64,000 nucleotides of DNA. Origin: Candidatus Treponema caballi. GTDB taxonomy: Bacteria > Spirochaetota > Spirochaetia > Treponematales > Treponemataceae. Numbering within the stretch: position 1 is the first letter of the stretch; the number at the start of each line of letters is the position of its first letter. The position numbers and the translations under genes are program-made. The DNA lies in NCBI GenBank assembly GCA_018066285.1, contig JAGHRS010000017.1, positions 1-64,000 on the forward strand, written 5' to 3'. Below, one piece after another: positions 17,061 through 27,345 of the stretch. Under the pieces are notes generated by a model. The model made no database searches. It worked only from the letters and a program-made list of their open reading frames with translations, and was not told the DNA's origin.

Positions 17061-17684
17061 ATGAATTATACAGAATGTTACCAGATTACGATTGAAGAAC
17101 GTGGTAGATTTATGCAGAACTATAACCATTGGATGAATATGTATGCTATTTTTAATGGTGCATTGTTGGTTGCATATACCAGTGATTTTTCAAAATGTAA
17201 TATGTTCTTTCAAATGCTGATAATTCTTCTAGGTGTTTTTTCAAGTTTTTTATGGGTTTTGTCCGCAAGAGGATTCTACGATTGGATTAATTCCTGGATA
17301 AAAGTCGTTTCATTTTATGAAGCAAAATTGAAAAACTCAGAAGAAGACATAGACAATAACAGTGTTTATATATACAGGTTGTTTGCAGGAACAGGGAAAG
17401 GATTTCCATTTTCGACTCAGAAGTGTACGAAACTGTTTACCATAGGCGTTCTGGCAGCATGGGTGATGCTATTTGTAAAGAAGGTTGGAAAAACGTGTGG
17501 GAAGAATGAATGTATTGATTGCTGTTTAATAATTATTAGTTTGCTGTTAGTTGTTATCGGGGTTACTGTTGCTCTATGCAGAGCTAAAGAACATTTGAGT
17601 AACACACACAAAAAACTTACAAAGAAAGAGGATGGTAATAACAATACTCTTGATTCTGCAATGGAGGAAATATGCGGGTTTTAG
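17061..17684 (+). CDS. Integral membrane protein, function unknown
   Basis: The 207-residue protein has about four hydrophobic segments: YAIFNGALLVAY, MLIILLGVFSSFLWVL, LFTIGVLAAWVMLFV and LIIISLLLVVIGVTVAL. A charged cytoplasmic tail follows. The pattern NYNHWMNMYAIFNGALLVAY resembles RipA-like oligomeric membrane proteins, but I cannot confirm that. The ATG at 17061 is used; an upstream GTG frame extension has no ribosome site. Its last 13 bases overlap the start of the lipoprotein gene, whose ribosome site lies inside this gene, so the two are translationally coupled. Confidence 0.7.
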   Translation: MNYTECYQITIEERGRFMQNYNHWMNMYAIFNGALLVAYTSDFSKCNMFFQMLIILLGVFSSFLWVLSARGFYDWINSWIKVVSFYEAKLKNSEEDIDNNSVYIYRLFAGTGKGFPFSTQKCTKLFTIGVLAAWVMLFVKKVGKTCGKNECIDCCLIIISLLLVVIGVTVALCRAKEHLSNTHKKLTKKEDGNNNTLDSAMEEICGF

Positions 17685-19981
17685 TGAAGCTTCGTAGATT
17701 TATATTTGTTTTTCTGCTGTCTGTGTTTGTAATCTGTTGTTTTGTCAGCTGTCCTCATGAAGTTCATGTACATACTTTTAGTAAATGGTGGTACACAGAT
17801 GAGTGTCATTGGCATGTATGCTCTGAATGTGGAGAAGAATTGGACTATGGTGACCATTCATGGGGAGAAGATGTTGTCGTGAGAGAACCGAACCATTTTA
17901 GTGGGGGAAAAACGGAAAAGACTTGTCTGATATGTGGTGGTGTCCATGCTACATGGACACCACGAATAGAAGACCATTCTTTTTCAACTGTTTGGAATTA
18001 TGATGAAACTTCTCATTGGCATAAATGTGATTGTGGCGAAAAGGCAGACGTTAGTACGCATATATGGGATGACGGTTATGTTATTACATCCCCTTCCTGT
18101 GTAAGAGAAGGTGTAGTGAGATTTTATTGTACAGTTTGTGGCGTAAGGAAAGACGAAATAGTGCCACGACAGGAAGAACATCACTTCGTGTTGAACTATA
18201 ATGATACTTCTCACTTTTTCGAATGCTTTGGGGGATGCGGTGAAAAACGGGGTGAAGAGCCCCATAACCTTGTTGTGTGCAGTGAGCGAGCTCCCAGTTG
18301 TTTAAGCCCCGGTGAGAAAGTCTGCGAATGCACGGTATGTGGATGGATACAGGAAACAGTAATTCCTAAGAAAAGACACACTTGGGATAATGGTATAGTA
18401 AAAACGCAACCTACACATACAGCTAATGGTTCAATGGAATATAGCTGTACAGTTTGTGGAACGATAAGTAGATCGTCAATTCCTGCAATCGGACATACTT
18501 TTGAAACTGAGTATTCAAGTGATGAGAAAACTCACTGGCATGTCTGTTCTTGTGGGGCAAAGTCCAGCGAAGAAAAACACACTTGGGGTAATGGTATAGT
18601 AATAACGCAACCTACGCATGCAACGAAAGGTTCAAAGAAATATTGCTGTACAGTCTGTGGAAGGGAAGAAATCTGGTCAACCCCTGCAATCGGACATACT
18701 TTTGAAACTGAGTATTCATTTAATGAGACTACCCATTGGCATGCTTGTTCCTGTGGAGCGAAGTATGATGAGTTTAAACACTTTTTTGAAGTTGTAGAGA
18801 ATGTTTTGCCTTCATGTGTGACTCCGGGCAAATTAACAGAGCGGTGTCGTTTTTGCGGATATGAAAAAACGACAATTCGCCCTGTAGTCAGCCATGTATT
18901 TAGTTGGATGAAATCGGATTTCAATGTGCATTATCACGTGTGTAGCGAATGTGGAACTAGTGCAAATGATGAAGAACCACATACATGGGAAGCTTGTGAA
19001 TCTTATTGTGGCAAATATAAATGCACAATCTGCGGAAGAGAAAAACAAGAATCAATTCCAGATGAAGAGCATCTTTGTTCGGATGAATGGAGTAGCGCTG
19101 ATACTTTTCATTACAAGAGATGCAAAATCTGCACGAGCATGATTTATAGTGATGTCCACACTTGGGAACTATCTTATGTCATACCGGCTACCATGGATAC
19201 ACCTGGATTGACAGGGTTTCACTGCTCTGTCTGTAATAGGGAGAAAGAAGTATCGTTTGACAGCTTCTCCCAAGCCGGACTTAAGTATGTACAAGGTGAA
19301 ACGTTAACGCAAGACGCTGGCACTTTATCAAGAGGTACTGTTATTCCTTCTTTGTATGCTTGTGATCATGAAGTAACATACCGTGAATGGTTTTATTATA
19401 TGGATGGTGAGGTATATCAATTGGACTCGTATGGGGATTGGACGCCTATTCATCCTGTAAGAAATATCACACCTAGAGAAGTGCTCGTATATTGTAATCG
19501 CCGCTCCATTAATGAAGGACTGACTCCCTGTTATAAAATATATGGGTCAACAAATCCTGATGATTGGGGAGAAATTCCTACTTCCGCAAAGTCAGAAAAT
19601 TGGGAGGCATGGAAAGCTGCTGAATGCGATTTCAGTGCCAATGGTTATCGACTCCCAACAGAGGAAGAGTGGGAATACTTAGCTCGCGGAGGGAAGGGAT
19701 ATTTCTATTCGGGAAGTGATACAATTGATGATGTTGCTTGGTATTCAGGTAACGCAGATGGTTGTACTCACGTAGTGAAAACTCTTGCTCCTAATGACTA
19801 TGGTTTATATGATATGGCTGGTAATGTAGCGGAGTGGTGCTGGAAGGAGAATACAGCAACATTTCCCGCTCGAGGAGGTCATTTTGGGGCTCAGGATACG
19901 GTAATCTACACGTGCTTAAGAAATTCTGAATCGGGAAAGCGAAATATTACAGGTTTCCGTGTGGTTCGAACTGCTGAGTAA
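17672..19981 (+). CDS. Lipoprotein with tandem Cys/His modules and a C-terminal FGE-sulfatase domain
   Basis: A lipoprotein signal (CCFVSC, Cys near residue 27) is followed by ~500 residues of about nine degenerate modules. Each has an aromatic-His-Trp-His-x-CxxCG or HWHxCxCG motif, then HTW and CTVCG (for example [41 protein letters not shown]). The paired CxxC spacing suggests zinc-ribbon-like folds or disulfide loops at the cell surface. Residues ~545-769 form an FGE-sulfatase/SUMF1-like domain with [15 protein letters not shown] and GNVAEWCW. That fold is used by formylglycine-generating enzymes and by diversity-generating surface proteins; activity here cannot be inferred. GGAGG precedes the ATG at 17672. 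Translationally coupled to the membrane protein before it. Confidence 0.82.
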   Translation: MRVLVKLRRFIFVFLLSVFVICCFVSCPHEVHVHTFSKWWYTDECHWHVCSECGEELDYGDHSWGEDVVVREPNHFSGGKTEKTCLICGGVHATWTPRIEDHSFSTVWNYDETSHWHKCDCGEKADVSTHIWDDGYVITSPSCVREGVVRFYCTVCGVRKDEIVPRQEEHHFVLNYNDTSHFFECFGGCGEKRGEEPHNLVVCSERAPSCLSPGEKVCECTVCGWIQETVIPKKRHTWDNGIVKTQPTHTANGSMEYSCTVCGTISRSSIPAIGHTFETEYSSDEKTHWHVCSCGAKSSEEKHTWGNGIVITQPTHATKGSKKYCCTVCGREEIWSTPAIGHTFETEYSFNETTHWHACSCGAKYDEFKHFFEVVENVLPSCVTPGKLTERCRFCGYEKTTIRPVVSHVFSWMKSDFNVHYHVCSECGTSANDEEPHTWEACESYCGKYKCTICGREKQESIPDEEHLCSDEWSSADTFHYKRCKICTSMIYSDVHTWELSYVIPATMDTPGLTGFHCSVCNREKEVSFDSFSQAGLKYVQGETLTQDAGTLSRGTVIPSLYACDHEVTYREWFYYMDGEVYQLDSYGDWTPIHPVRNITPREVLVYCNRRSINEGLTPCYKIYGSTNPDDWGEIPTSAKSENWEAWKAAECDFSANGYRLPTEEEWEYLARGGKGYFYSGSDTIDDVAWYSGNADGCTHVVKTLAPNDYGLYDMAGNVAEWCWKENTATFPARGGHFGAQDTVIYTCLRNSESGKRNITGFRVVRTAE

Positions 19982-20061
19982 CGACGGCTGTTCTTCCTCT
20001 CGTCTATGCAAAATACGCCTTTTGTGTTACCTTGTGTAGAAATAATACACGAGAGGTTAGA

Positions 20062-20985
20062 ATGCTTAAAGGTCAGCATGTAATTGATCCAACGGATCTG
20101 TCCCTGCAGGACATTGATGAGCTTTGTACGCTTGCGGATCAGATGATTGTCGATCCAGACGCCTACAAGGATGTCTGTCACGGTAAAATTTTAGCAACCC
20201 TTTTCTTTGAGCCGAGTACACGTACTCGGCTTTCTTTTGAGGCGGCCATGCAGCACCTGGGCGGTTCAACGCTCGGCTTTGCTGATGCATCAGCTTCATC
20301 CACAACGAAGGGTGAGACGCTGGCGGATACAATCCGGACGGTGTCAAGCTACGTAGATGTCATAGCAATGCGTAACCCGAAAGAGGGAGCCGCGCTGCTT
20401 GCATCCCGCTACTCACGGGTGCCGGTCATCAACGCGGGTGACGGCGGACATCACCACCCGACACAGACGCTCACCGATATGGTGACAATCCATGCACTGA
20501 AAGGCGGTTTCTCCGGCCACACGGTCGGCTTCTGCGGCGACCTTAAGTTCGGACGCACCGTCCACAGCCTGCTCAAGACACTCAGCAGGTACCCTGACAA
20601 TAAGTTCGTGCTCATCAGCCCGAATGAGCTGCAGGTGCCAGACTACATAACAACCCAGGTTTTGAAGAGATCCGGCCTTCCGTTCGAGACAGCAGAACGC
20701 CTTGAGGATGTAATCGGAGACCTGGATATTCTGTACATGACACGTGTACAGAAGGAACGTTTTTTCAACGAGCAGGATTACATCCGCCTGAAGGACAGCT
20801 ACATTCTGGACCACGAAAAGATGAAGCTGGCAAAGGACAACATGATTGTCATGCATCCGCTGCCGCGCGTAAACGAGATTGCGACAGAAGTGGATGACGA
20901 CCCGAGAGCGGCATATTTCAAACAGGTGCGCTACGGCATGTTCGCGCGCATGGCCCTTATCTCAAAGCTTGTGGGAGTGCTCTGA
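20062..20985 (+). CDS. pyrB: Aspartate carbamoyltransferase catalytic subunit
   Basis: The enzyme makes carbamoyl aspartate in pyrimidine synthesis. [13 protein letters not shown] (carbamoyl-phosphate site) and MHPLPRV are intact, and the length (307 residues from the ATG at 20062) is that of PyrB. GAGAGG sits at good spacing before this ATG; the in-frame TTG ten codons upstream has none. The stop overlaps the pyrI start by one base. With pyrI and pyrC it forms an operon. Confidence 0.97.
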   Translation: MLKGQHVIDPTDLSLQDIDELCTLADQMIVDPDAYKDVCHGKILATLFFEPSTRTRLSFEAAMQHLGGSTLGFADASASSTTKGETLADTIRTVSSYVDVIAMRNPKEGAALLASRYSRVPVINAGDGGHHHPTQTLTDMVTIHALKGGFSGHTVGFCGDLKFGRTVHSLLKTLSRYPDNKFVLISPNELQVPDYITTQVLKRSGLPFETAERLEDVIGDLDILYMTRVQKERFFNEQDYIRLKDSYILDHEKMKLAKDNMIVMHPLPRVNEIATEVDDDPRAAYFKQVRYGMFARMALISKLVGVL

Positions 20986-21425
20986 TGTTAAACGTAAACA
21001 CAATAAAGAACGGACTTGTCATTGACCACATACGCGCCGGAACCGGGCCGCGCATTTTCAGCTGGCTCGGCCTTGATAAGGCGGATTACTGCGTCGCGCT
21101 CATCATGAACGTTGAGTCAAAGAAATCGGGCACAAAAGACATCATCAAGATTGATAACATCATCAACATAGACTACTCGGTGCTCGGCTTCATCGACCCG
21201 AACATCACGGTAAACGTAATCATGGATGAGCATATCGCACGGAAGATAACGCTTTCTCTGCCTGAAAGAGTTGAGAACATCATCCAGTGCAAGAACCCAC
21301 GCTGCATCACCAGTACCGAAAAGTACGTGCCGCATGTGTTCCGCCTTGTAGACAGGAAACGCGCTGAGTACCGCTGCGAGTACTGTGACAACCTGTACCG
21401 CGCCGGAGTTGGGGAGATTCTGTGA
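20985..21425 (+). CDS. pyrI: Aspartate carbamoyltransferase regulatory subunit
   Basis: This 146-residue subunit binds nucleotides and transmits allosteric control to PyrB. The C-terminal zinc site is intact: C-x4-C (CKNPRC) and C-x2-C (CEYC) about 28 residues apart. It starts within the pyrB stop (TGATG) and its stop overlaps the GTG start of pyrC, so translation is coupled across pyrBIC. The presence of PyrI indicates an allosteric class B-type transcarbamoylase. Confidence 0.97.
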   Translation: MLNVNTIKNGLVIDHIRAGTGPRIFSWLGLDKADYCVALIMNVESKKSGTKDIIKIDNIINIDYSVLGFIDPNITVNVIMDEHIARKITLSLPERVENIIQCKNPRCITSTEKYVPHVFRLVDRKRAEYRCEYCDNLYRAGVGEIL

Positions 21426-22783
21426 GCACGCTCATTGTGAACGCGCGCCTTGTCGATGCAGGCATGGACTGCCCGGGCTCACTTCTCGTCGCGGGCGGCC
21501 TGATCGCGGGCGTCTTCCCGGATGGCGCTGAGTGCGCTTCTGGCTCGCTTTCCAGTATTGAGTGCGCAGATGAGGCACCAGCCGCTTTCAAGGCATCGGG
21601 CGCGGTCGTCATCGACGCACATGGCCTTACTGTCATGCCGGCCTTTGTTGACATGCACGTCCACTTCCGCGATCCGGGCCAGACTCAGAAAGAAGACATC
21701 ATCTCAGGTTCAGACGCCGCCGCTGCTGCCGGAACGGGAACCGTCGTCCTTATGCCGAACACCGCGCCGGTCGTCTCTTCAGGAGAACTGGCGCTTGCCA
21801 ACAACAAAAAAGCTGCAGACACGGAAAAAGTACGCGCCATTCAGGTGGTGAGCATAACCCGCGGCTTTGACGGCAAAGATACCACGCACATTGATGAGGC
21901 GCTCTCCTGCTACGAAAAAGCGCGCGGCACTGCTGAAAGCGCGTTTGTCCCGCCTGTTCCCGTTTTCTCAGAAGACGGCAAGGACGTTGCGGATGAAGCG
22001 GTCATGCGGTCTGCAATGAAGAAGATATCGGCGGCGGGGGCGATTGTCTCCTGTCACTGCGAAGAGCCTTCACTTGTGCCAGCCGCGCGCGAGCTACGCT
22101 CGCAGAAAAAGTTCGCAGAAGCAGAGAAAGTGCTTGCGGACGCTGAAAACAGCTGTACCGGACGGAATATACAGATTGCCCTTGAAACGGGCTGCCGCAT
22201 CCATATTGCGCACGCAAGCACTGCAGTTGCTTTAGAGGCTGTGCGCCGCGCTAAGCAGACTGAAAGCGGACGTGCTCTCATAACCTGCGAAGTTACGCCG
22301 CATCATCTTGGCTTAAGTCAGGACATGAGCGGCTTTGAAAGCGAACTCGTAAATCCGCCGCTTCGGCCGGAAGCAGACAGAAAGGCAGTTTTAGCCGCAA
22401 TCGTTAACGGCACTGCTGATGTCATTTCCACAGACCACGCGCCGCACACCATGCAGGATAAAGCGGGTGGCGCTTGCGGCTTCACCGGTCTTGAGACTGC
22501 GTTTGCGGTATGTAACGAAACGCTCGTGCAGTCGGGGCTCATCACGCTTTCAAAGCTGTCAGAGCTTATGTCAGCGAAGCCGGCAGAACTGCTCGGACTG
22601 CGCGTCGGACGGCTTGCCCCGGGCTACGCGGCGGACATCGTTTTCGCAGACTGCACCCAGAAGTGGGTTGTAGAGCCTGAAAAGCTCAAATCCCGTGGAA
22701 AGTACACGCCGCTAGCCGGCAAAACACTGACCGGCCGCATCGTGAAGACGCTGCACGCCGGCAAAGTGGTGTTTGGGGAGTAA
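21422..22783 (+). CDS. pyrC: Dihydroorotase
   Basis: The enzyme cyclises carbamoyl aspartate to dihydroorotate. The metal-binding [17 protein letters not shown] and the late STDHAPHT motif identify a class I dihydroorotase. The GTG at 21422 overlaps the pyrI stop. Near residues 38-62 an Ala/Ser-rich insert (ending [10 protein letters not shown]) interrupts the N-terminal small domain; its DNA (21565-21594, reverse orientation) is 26/30 identical to a segment in the hrpB gene at 59146-59175, so a dispersed repeat has probably been inserted in-frame. Confidence 0.95.
   Translation: MSTLIVNARLVDAGMDCPGSLLVAGGLIAGVFPDGAECASGSLSSIECADEAPAAFKASGAVVIDAHGLTVMPAFVDMHVHFRDPGQTQKEDIISGSDAAAAAGTGTVVLMPNTAPVVSSGELALANNKKAADTEKVRAIQVVSITRGFDGKDTTHIDEALSCYEKARGTAESAFVPPVPVFSEDGKDVADEAVMRSAMKKISAAGAIVSCHCEEPSLVPAARELRSQKKFAEAEKVLADAENSCTGRNIQIALETGCRIHIAHASTAVALEAVRRAKQTESGRALITCEVTPHHLGLSQDMSGFESELVNPPLRPEADRKAVLAAIVNGTADVISTDHAPHTMQDKAGGACGFTGLETAFAVCNETLVQSGLITLSKLSELMSAKPAELLGLRVGRLAPGYAADIVFADCTQKWVVEPEKLKSRGKYTPLAGKTLTGRIVKTLHAGKVVFGE
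21565..21594 (-). repeat. Dispersed in-frame repeat, copy in pyrC
   Basis: On the minus strand the 30 bases begin GCCTTGAAAGCGG and end GCCTCATCTGCG. They match the copy in hrpB at 26 of 30 positions. The host gene reads it as PAAFKA. Confidence 0.65.
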
Positions 22784-22791
22784 CAATCTAT

Positions 22792-23484
22792 ATGACACCA
22801 ATCCAGGCTATCCTTTTTCAGTTTCAGGATGAAAAGTACGGTGATTTTACGGCAAAGCTCGTGCCGACAGAAAAGCGCGAGGCGTTCATTGGCGTACGCT
22901 CGCCGTCTTACAAGAAGATTCTGCCGCTGGTGAAAGCGTTACCCGCCGCAGAACTTGACGCTTTCATGCAGGCGCTGCCCCATCAGTTTCACGAGGAAAA
23001 CTGCCTGCATATTGCGCTCATCAACAGCATTAAGGACTATGACGCCTGCGTGGCTGAGCTAGAGCACTTCATGCCGTATGTCACCAACTGGGCGGTGAGT
23101 GACGGTCTTAATCCGGGAATCCTTGAAAAGAATAAGGATAAAATCATCGGCAAGCTGCGTGAGTGGATTGCTTCTGACGCGCCGTACACTAAGCGAATCG
23201 GCATGCTCCTTCTCATGAAGTGGTTCCTCGATGATGATTACAAGAGCAAATACCTTGAGTGGGCTGCATCCATCCGCTCAGACGAGTACTATGTGAACAT
23301 GATGACAGCCTGGCTGTTTGCTGAAGCGCTCGCCAAGCAGTGGGACAGTGCTGTAACGTTTCTAACTGGCGCAAAACTTGACGTCTGGACGCATAATAAG
23401 GCAATCCAGAAGGCGCGGGAAAGCTACCGTATCACGGACGAGCAGAAAGCGTATCTGAAGACACTCAAACGGAAGCAGGCATAG
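22792..23484 (+). CDS. DNA alkylation repair protein, AlkD-like
   Basis: This 230-residue all-helical protein resembles AlkD-type HEAT-repeat DNA glycosylases, which excise 3- and 7-alkylated purines. Family-like features are the N-terminal VRSPSYKKILPLVKAL and the middle segment NCLHIALINSIKDYDACVAELEHFMPYVTNWAVSD with conserved Trp and Asp, followed by WIASDAPYTKRIGMLLLMKWF. It begins 8 bases after pyrC, so it is probably read through from the pyr operon. Confidence 0.88.
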   Translation: MTPIQAILFQFQDEKYGDFTAKLVPTEKREAFIGVRSPSYKKILPLVKALPAAELDAFMQALPHQFHEENCLHIALINSIKDYDACVAELEHFMPYVTNWAVSDGLNPGILEKNKDKIIGKLREWIASDAPYTKRIGMLLLMKWFLDDDYKSKYLEWAASIRSDEYYVNMMTAWLFAEALAKQWDSAVTFLTGAKLDVWTHNKAIQKARESYRITDEQKAYLKTLKRKQA

Positions 23485-23532
23485 AATGAATCCCTCTACC
23501 AGCTCTTCTATGCGGCATTTTTAGCAGAGCCG

Positions 23533-24648
23533 TCAATATAAATGGTCCAGGTCCTCATCTCCTGTGTACCATTGCATGGTCTTGATGTATTCTTCAGGAG
23601 TTACAGCCCAGGCATCTGGAAGTAAGCCGCGGCCTTCTATAAAATCCTTGCCATAGTCATAATCATGTTTTGTTATTCTATCAAGCGCTTTTGCATCGGG
23701 AAGATTCAGCTTTAAGCCGAGATTTTCAAATTCAAAATCGCAGGGTTGTCCATCCATGCCTTCAAATCCATATTTGGCGGCACCACGAGTATTTGTTCCA
23801 ACTAAATAAATGTCATAATCTGTGATGGTAAAGTATATCTCGCCATTTGGTCTGCCATATACGTAGTCTGGATTGCATTTTGCAAGGAAATAGAAGCTTT
23901 CAGCTGCTGATGCAGATGAATTGTCGTATAAAATGATGATTTTGCCGGTATACCAGCCTAACTTTTTGAAAAAATTATTAGCCCAGGTTAAATGACCGCC
24001 GTTGTTACTTCTGAGATCAAAGATGATATTCTCTTTTTCCTGAGTCCCTTTTATAAATGGAATATCGCCCATGTTTCCGGAAAATGATGGAAGTCTGTAA
24101 TAAATGGATTTTGCTGTCTCGTAGTATGTGTATTTCCATTCAGATGGATTAGAAGTCTGGTATCCTTTGTTAAAACCTATTTTTCCAACGCGCCAGTCTT
24201 TTTCACCATTGCATGGAAAATAAAACATCGTTTCGTTTTCTGTATATCCTTGAGCCTTCAATTCCTCCCTTGTGCCATAAATATTGGAAAAAGAAGTCGT
24301 AGTTAATGATACAGGAAGTGATAAACCAGGCATGTTTATATGAATATCAAGGGGATATCCATCTTCATCAAAATAGTATTTTAAATATATTTCCAGGAAC
24401 TCTTCTTTTGTTGAAATATAATCAAGTTCATGAACATCAAATCCCCGCTCAACCATTTCATCATAACCGGCATATTCTGTCTGCATGACAGTTTCCAGCC
24501 TTATGTTTTCTTCAGGAACCGGAGTAGCCGGTGTAACTGCTGTAACTGGTTCAACAGGTTGTATTTCATTTGTTGAAGTACATGCTGTAACTGCAAAGAT
24601 TAAAAAGAGTGAGAGTGTAAAATGTGTTTTCAAAGAAGCAGTTTTCAT
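23533..24648 (-). CDS. S41 peptidase-like lipoprotein
   Basis: A signal peptide with lipobox AVTAC (Cys near 23) and a Pro/Thr/Val-rich linker precede a domain of ~320 residues. FDLRSNNGGHLTWANNF and the later YDNSSASAAESFYFLAKC match the C-terminal-processing peptidase (S41) core, the second carrying the nucleophile Ser. The usual catalytic Lys is not obvious, so activity is uncertain. It faces the Fic gene and its upstream base composition is more AT-rich than the pyr region. Confidence 0.7.
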   Translation of the reverse strand: MKTASLKTHFTLSLFLIFAVTACTSTNEIQPVEPVTAVTPATPVPEENIRLETVMQTEYAGYDEMVERGFDVHELDYISTKEEFLEIYLKYYFDEDGYPLDIHINMPGLSLPVSLTTTSFSNIYGTREELKAQGYTENETMFYFPCNGEKDWRVGKIGFNKGYQTSNPSEWKYTYYETAKSIYYRLPSFSGNMGDIPFIKGTQEKENIIFDLRSNNGGHLTWANNFFKKLGWYTGKIIILYDNSSASAAESFYFLAKCNPDYVYGRPNGEIYFTITDYDIYLVGTNTRGAAKYGFEGMDGQPCDFEFENLGLKLNLPDAKALDRITKHDYDYGKDFIEGRGLLPDAWAVTPEEYIKTMQWYTGDEDLDHLY

Positions 24649-24748
24649 AATTCTTCCCTTAAGAATATCAGCTCTGACAGATTGTGTATATTACCAATAC
24701 ATGCACAAAAATGGTGAAAATTTGTGTATGAGCGCAAAATCAGAGGAA

Positions 24749-24807
24749 ATCTCCTACAATTGATAGTAATCTCCTAATTTATATGATAAAATAGGAGATA
24801 CAGGAGA
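24749..24807. promoter_or_regulatory. Operator-like repeats upstream of the Fic gene
   Basis: ATCTCCTA occurs at 24749-24756 and 24769-24776 in direct orientation, 20 bases apart, and as the inverse TAGGAGAT at 24792-24799; CAGGAGA at 24801-24807 is a partial fourth. They surround a TATGAT-like -10 element (24782-24787). This is the shape of an autoregulatory operator. Confidence 0.5.
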
Positions 24808-24817
24808 ATAATAAGGG

Positions 24818-25864
24818 ATGCGGACTTTTGATTATTCGAAGCTGAATTGTTCCATTGATAATGAAATCATGGGGTTTGTTGCCAAAATATATGAATATAA
24901 GGGCAGACAGCAGCTTTTCATCAGCCAGAAAAAAGAAAAATTGGAAAAACTGGTTGAAATAGCCAAAATACAGAGTACAGAAAGTTCCAACAAGATTGAA
25001 GGTATTGTTTCTACAAATACCCGTATCAAACAACTGGTCCAGGAAAAAACTACTCCAAAAAACAGAGATGAAAAGGAAATAATGGGATATCGTGATGTCC
25101 TCAATAGTATTCACGAAAATTATGAGTATATCCCTATTACACCAAGTTACATTCTGCAATTACATAAATATCTTTATCAGTATGCAACCCCTGATTTCGG
25201 CGGGAAGTTCAAGAATGCTCAGAATTACATTGTTTCAAAGCTTACCGATGGAACTTCAAAAGTTCTGTTTGAACCGCTGAGTCCTGTCGAAACACCGATT
25301 GCAATGGAGCAGCTTTGTGAGACTTTTAGCAGGGCAATGAATCTTGGTGAAATAGATCCTCTTCTTTTAATAAGTAACTTCATAAAAGACTTTCTGTGCA
25401 TCCATCCCTTTAATGATGGAAATGGAAGAATGTCACGCTTGCTGACAACGCTTCTGCTTTACAGATCTGGCTTTGTCGTCTGTAAGTACATAAGTTTGGA
25501 AAAGAAAATCGAAAAGACAAAAGATACTTATTACGATGTTCTGGAAACCAGTTCTGAAAACTGGCATGAGGGAACTAATGACAATACTGCTTTTATAAAA
25601 TATCTGCTGGGAATTATTCTTGCAGCATACAGAGATTTTGAAGAAAGATTAAATCTTATAGAAGATAAAATCTCTGCGTACGAAATGGTTGAACATGTTG
25701 CAAAGACACAGCTTGGAAAATTCACAAAGAGTGATGTTCAGGAATATTGTCCAACCCTCGCCAGACAGACAATTGAAAAGGCCCTGAAACAGCTTTGCGA
25801 TGAGGGTAAAATTGAGAAACATGGCCAGGCAAGTAAAACATTCTATGTAAGGAAAACGATATAA
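24818..25864 (+). CDS. Fic-domain protein, probable AMP-transferase with N-terminal inhibitory helix
   Basis: The Fic core motif HPFNDGNGR (residues 196-204) is complete, so the protein should transfer AMP (or another nucleotide part) to a target hydroxyl. An N-terminal SNKIEG at residues 57-62 fits the inhibitory (S/T)xxxE(G/N) motif of class II Fic proteins, which blocks ATP until relieved. The C-terminal ~90 residues (KFTKSDVQEYCPTLARQTIEKALKQLCDEGKIEKHG) look like a winged helix that may bind DNA. Length 348 is typical. It stands alone and upstream inverted repeats suggest autoregulation. Confidence 0.92.
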   Translation: MRTFDYSKLNCSIDNEIMGFVAKIYEYKGRQQLFISQKKEKLEKLVEIAKIQSTESSNKIEGIVSTNTRIKQLVQEKTTPKNRDEKEIMGYRDVLNSIHENYEYIPITPSYILQLHKYLYQYATPDFGGKFKNAQNYIVSKLTDGTSKVLFEPLSPVETPIAMEQLCETFSRAMNLGEIDPLLLISNFIKDFLCIHPFNDGNGRMSRLLTTLLLYRSGFVVCKYISLEKKIEKTKDTYYDVLETSSENWHEGTNDNTAFIKYLLGIILAAYRDFEERLNLIEDKISAYEMVEHVAKTQLGKFTKSDVQEYCPTLARQTIEKALKQLCDEGKIEKHGQASKTFYVRKTI

Positions 25865-25884
25865 AAAAATAAATCTTCCTGTTT

Positions 25885-26526
25885 TCACCCTTTCGCGAAC
25901 TTCTCCAGTAATTCGCTGATGCTATGACACGCTGTCTTGTCGAAAATGCGGGACAGGTAGTTGTCTACGGTGTGCGGAACTATGTTAAGTTCCTCGGAAA
26001 TCTGCTCCTTGGTTTTCTGCCCAAGAAGCATCTTCATGATTTTCTGTTCCTGTTTTGTAAGTCCGTCGTACATGGTTTTATACGTAAAAAGAGACGGCAC
26101 CAGATTCTGCTGGATAAAGTTTTCGCCCGTCAGAATGCTTCGGACAGCGTTGAGCAGTACCTTTTCGGGTGCTGCCTTTTCCACAAAGCCGTTAGCGCCT
26201 TCCTCAAGTGCAAGGGAGAGAATGCCGGGCTTTGCATACATGGAGTGCACAAGCACTTTGACCGACGGGTAATTCTTTCGGATAGTCTTCAGCAGATCTA
26301 TGCCGCTTTCCTTCCCAAGAAACAGGTCAAGAATCACTAAGTCAGGAAGTGCTGTTTCTGCAGTGTCGGCTTTTGCAGACGCAAGAGCTGCAAGCTTTTC
26401 CTCGGCCTCTGCTGTTGTGTATGCAAAACCGGCACAGGTTATCCCGAGCTTTTCCTGTAAAAGCTGCCGTATGCCTAGATTCGTCGTCGTATGGTCTTCA
26501 ACTATAAAGAAAGTATTGTCTGACAT
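25885..26526 (-). CDS. NarL/FixJ-type response regulator
   Basis: A receiver domain (residues ~1-130, phospho-acceptor Asp in LVILDLFLG, conserved Lys in EKAAPEK) is joined to a LuxR-type helix-turn-helix (GLTKQEQKIMKMLLGQKTKEQISEELNIVPHTVDNYLSRIF). It should activate or repress genes after phosphorylation by the adjacent kinase. AAGGAG precedes the ATG, and it lies 16 bases after the kinase gene. The receiver contains a short Ala-rich insert (LASAKADTAETALPD) similar to the in-frame repeat peptides elsewhere. Confidence 0.93.
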   Translation of the reverse strand: MSDNTFFIVEDHTTTNLGIRQLLQEKLGITCAGFAYTTAEAEEKLAALASAKADTAETALPDLVILDLFLGKESGIDLLKTIRKNYPSVKVLVHSMYAKPGILSLALEEGANGFVEKAAPEKVLLNAVRSILTGENFIQQNLVPSLFTYKTMYDGLTKQEQKIMKMLLGQKTKEQISEELNIVPHTVDNYLSRIFDKTACHSISELLEKFAKG

Positions 26527-26542
26527 GCTCTCTGCTCCTTTT

Positions 26543-27343
26543 TCATGACATCCTGGAACATACCGGTTTGACCAGGCTTATCTGCGTTCCTTCTTCCGTG
26601 TCTGCATGTATAGTCAGCGTTGCGCCCACAAGGTTCGCCCGCTTTTTCATTCCTTCAATGCCAAAATGTTTCTGCTTATCAATGGCTTCAATATCAAATC
26701 CCTTGCCGTCATCACTGATGAACACATACAGGCCCCTTTCTTCATCGCCATGTTCATTTCTTATAAGGATGACGGCTTCATCCCCATGCGAATGCTTGAC
26801 GCTGTTCGTCAGCGCTTCCTGAATAATCCTGTACAGATTCACAATCTCATCTTCATTCAGAAAAGTTGCATCCGTGTCTTCAAGTATGGAAAGCCTTATG
26901 TTGAAATCAGTGACTTCAAGCAGTTCTTCGCACAGGTTCTTTATGCACAGCAGAAAATCTTTTTTCGTGATATCTGGCGGAGAAAGATGATAGCTCATCG
27001 CGCGCACTTCTGTCAGTGATTTTGCAAGAATATCAGAAAGCTTTTCGCGGTTTTCAGCGACATCCTCCTTTTCGCACAGACTTTTGCAGTATCTGATGTT
27101 CTGAGCCACCGTGTCATGAAGTTCGCGTGCAATGCGGCCCCGTTCTTCTTCCTGTCCCTGAATGATGTAGCGTAGATAGGCATCTGAATCTTTAAGCCTT
27201 TTCTGCGTTTTCAGAAAGCGTATCAGGAGCAGCAGACAGCCTAGAATCATCAGGATGAAGACTATATCGAAGAAGATGAAATAAGTTGTGTAGTTGTGGA
27301 CTATTTTTTCAAGTTCAAGAACATCGTTTGTCGGCTCTGGCAT
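26543..27343 (-). CDS. Histidine kinase of the NarX/DegS (HisKA_3) type
   Basis: One membrane helix near the N-terminus (FIFFDIVFILMILGCLLLLIRF) is followed by the HisKA_3 motif ERGRIARELHDTVAQN with the phosphorylated His, and a HATPase domain with EALTNSVKHSH and ISDDGKGFD. The sensory part is nearly absent, so the signal probably comes from the cotranscribed membrane protein whose stop is 2 bases from this ATG. Partner of the response regulator that follows. Confidence 0.93.
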   Translation of the reverse strand: MPEPTNDVLELEKIVHNYTTYFIFFDIVFILMILGCLLLLIRFLKTQKRLKDSDAYLRYIIQGQEEERGRIARELHDTVAQNIRYCKSLCEKEDVAENREKLSDILAKSLTEVRAMSYHLSPPDITKKDFLLCIKNLCEELLEVTDFNIRLSILEDTDATFLNEDEIVNLYRIIQEALTNSVKHSHGDEAVILIRNEHGDEERGLYVFISDDGKGFDIEAIDKQKHFGIEGMKKRANLVGATLTIHADTEEGTQISLVKPVCSRMS

Positions 27344-27345
27344 GG

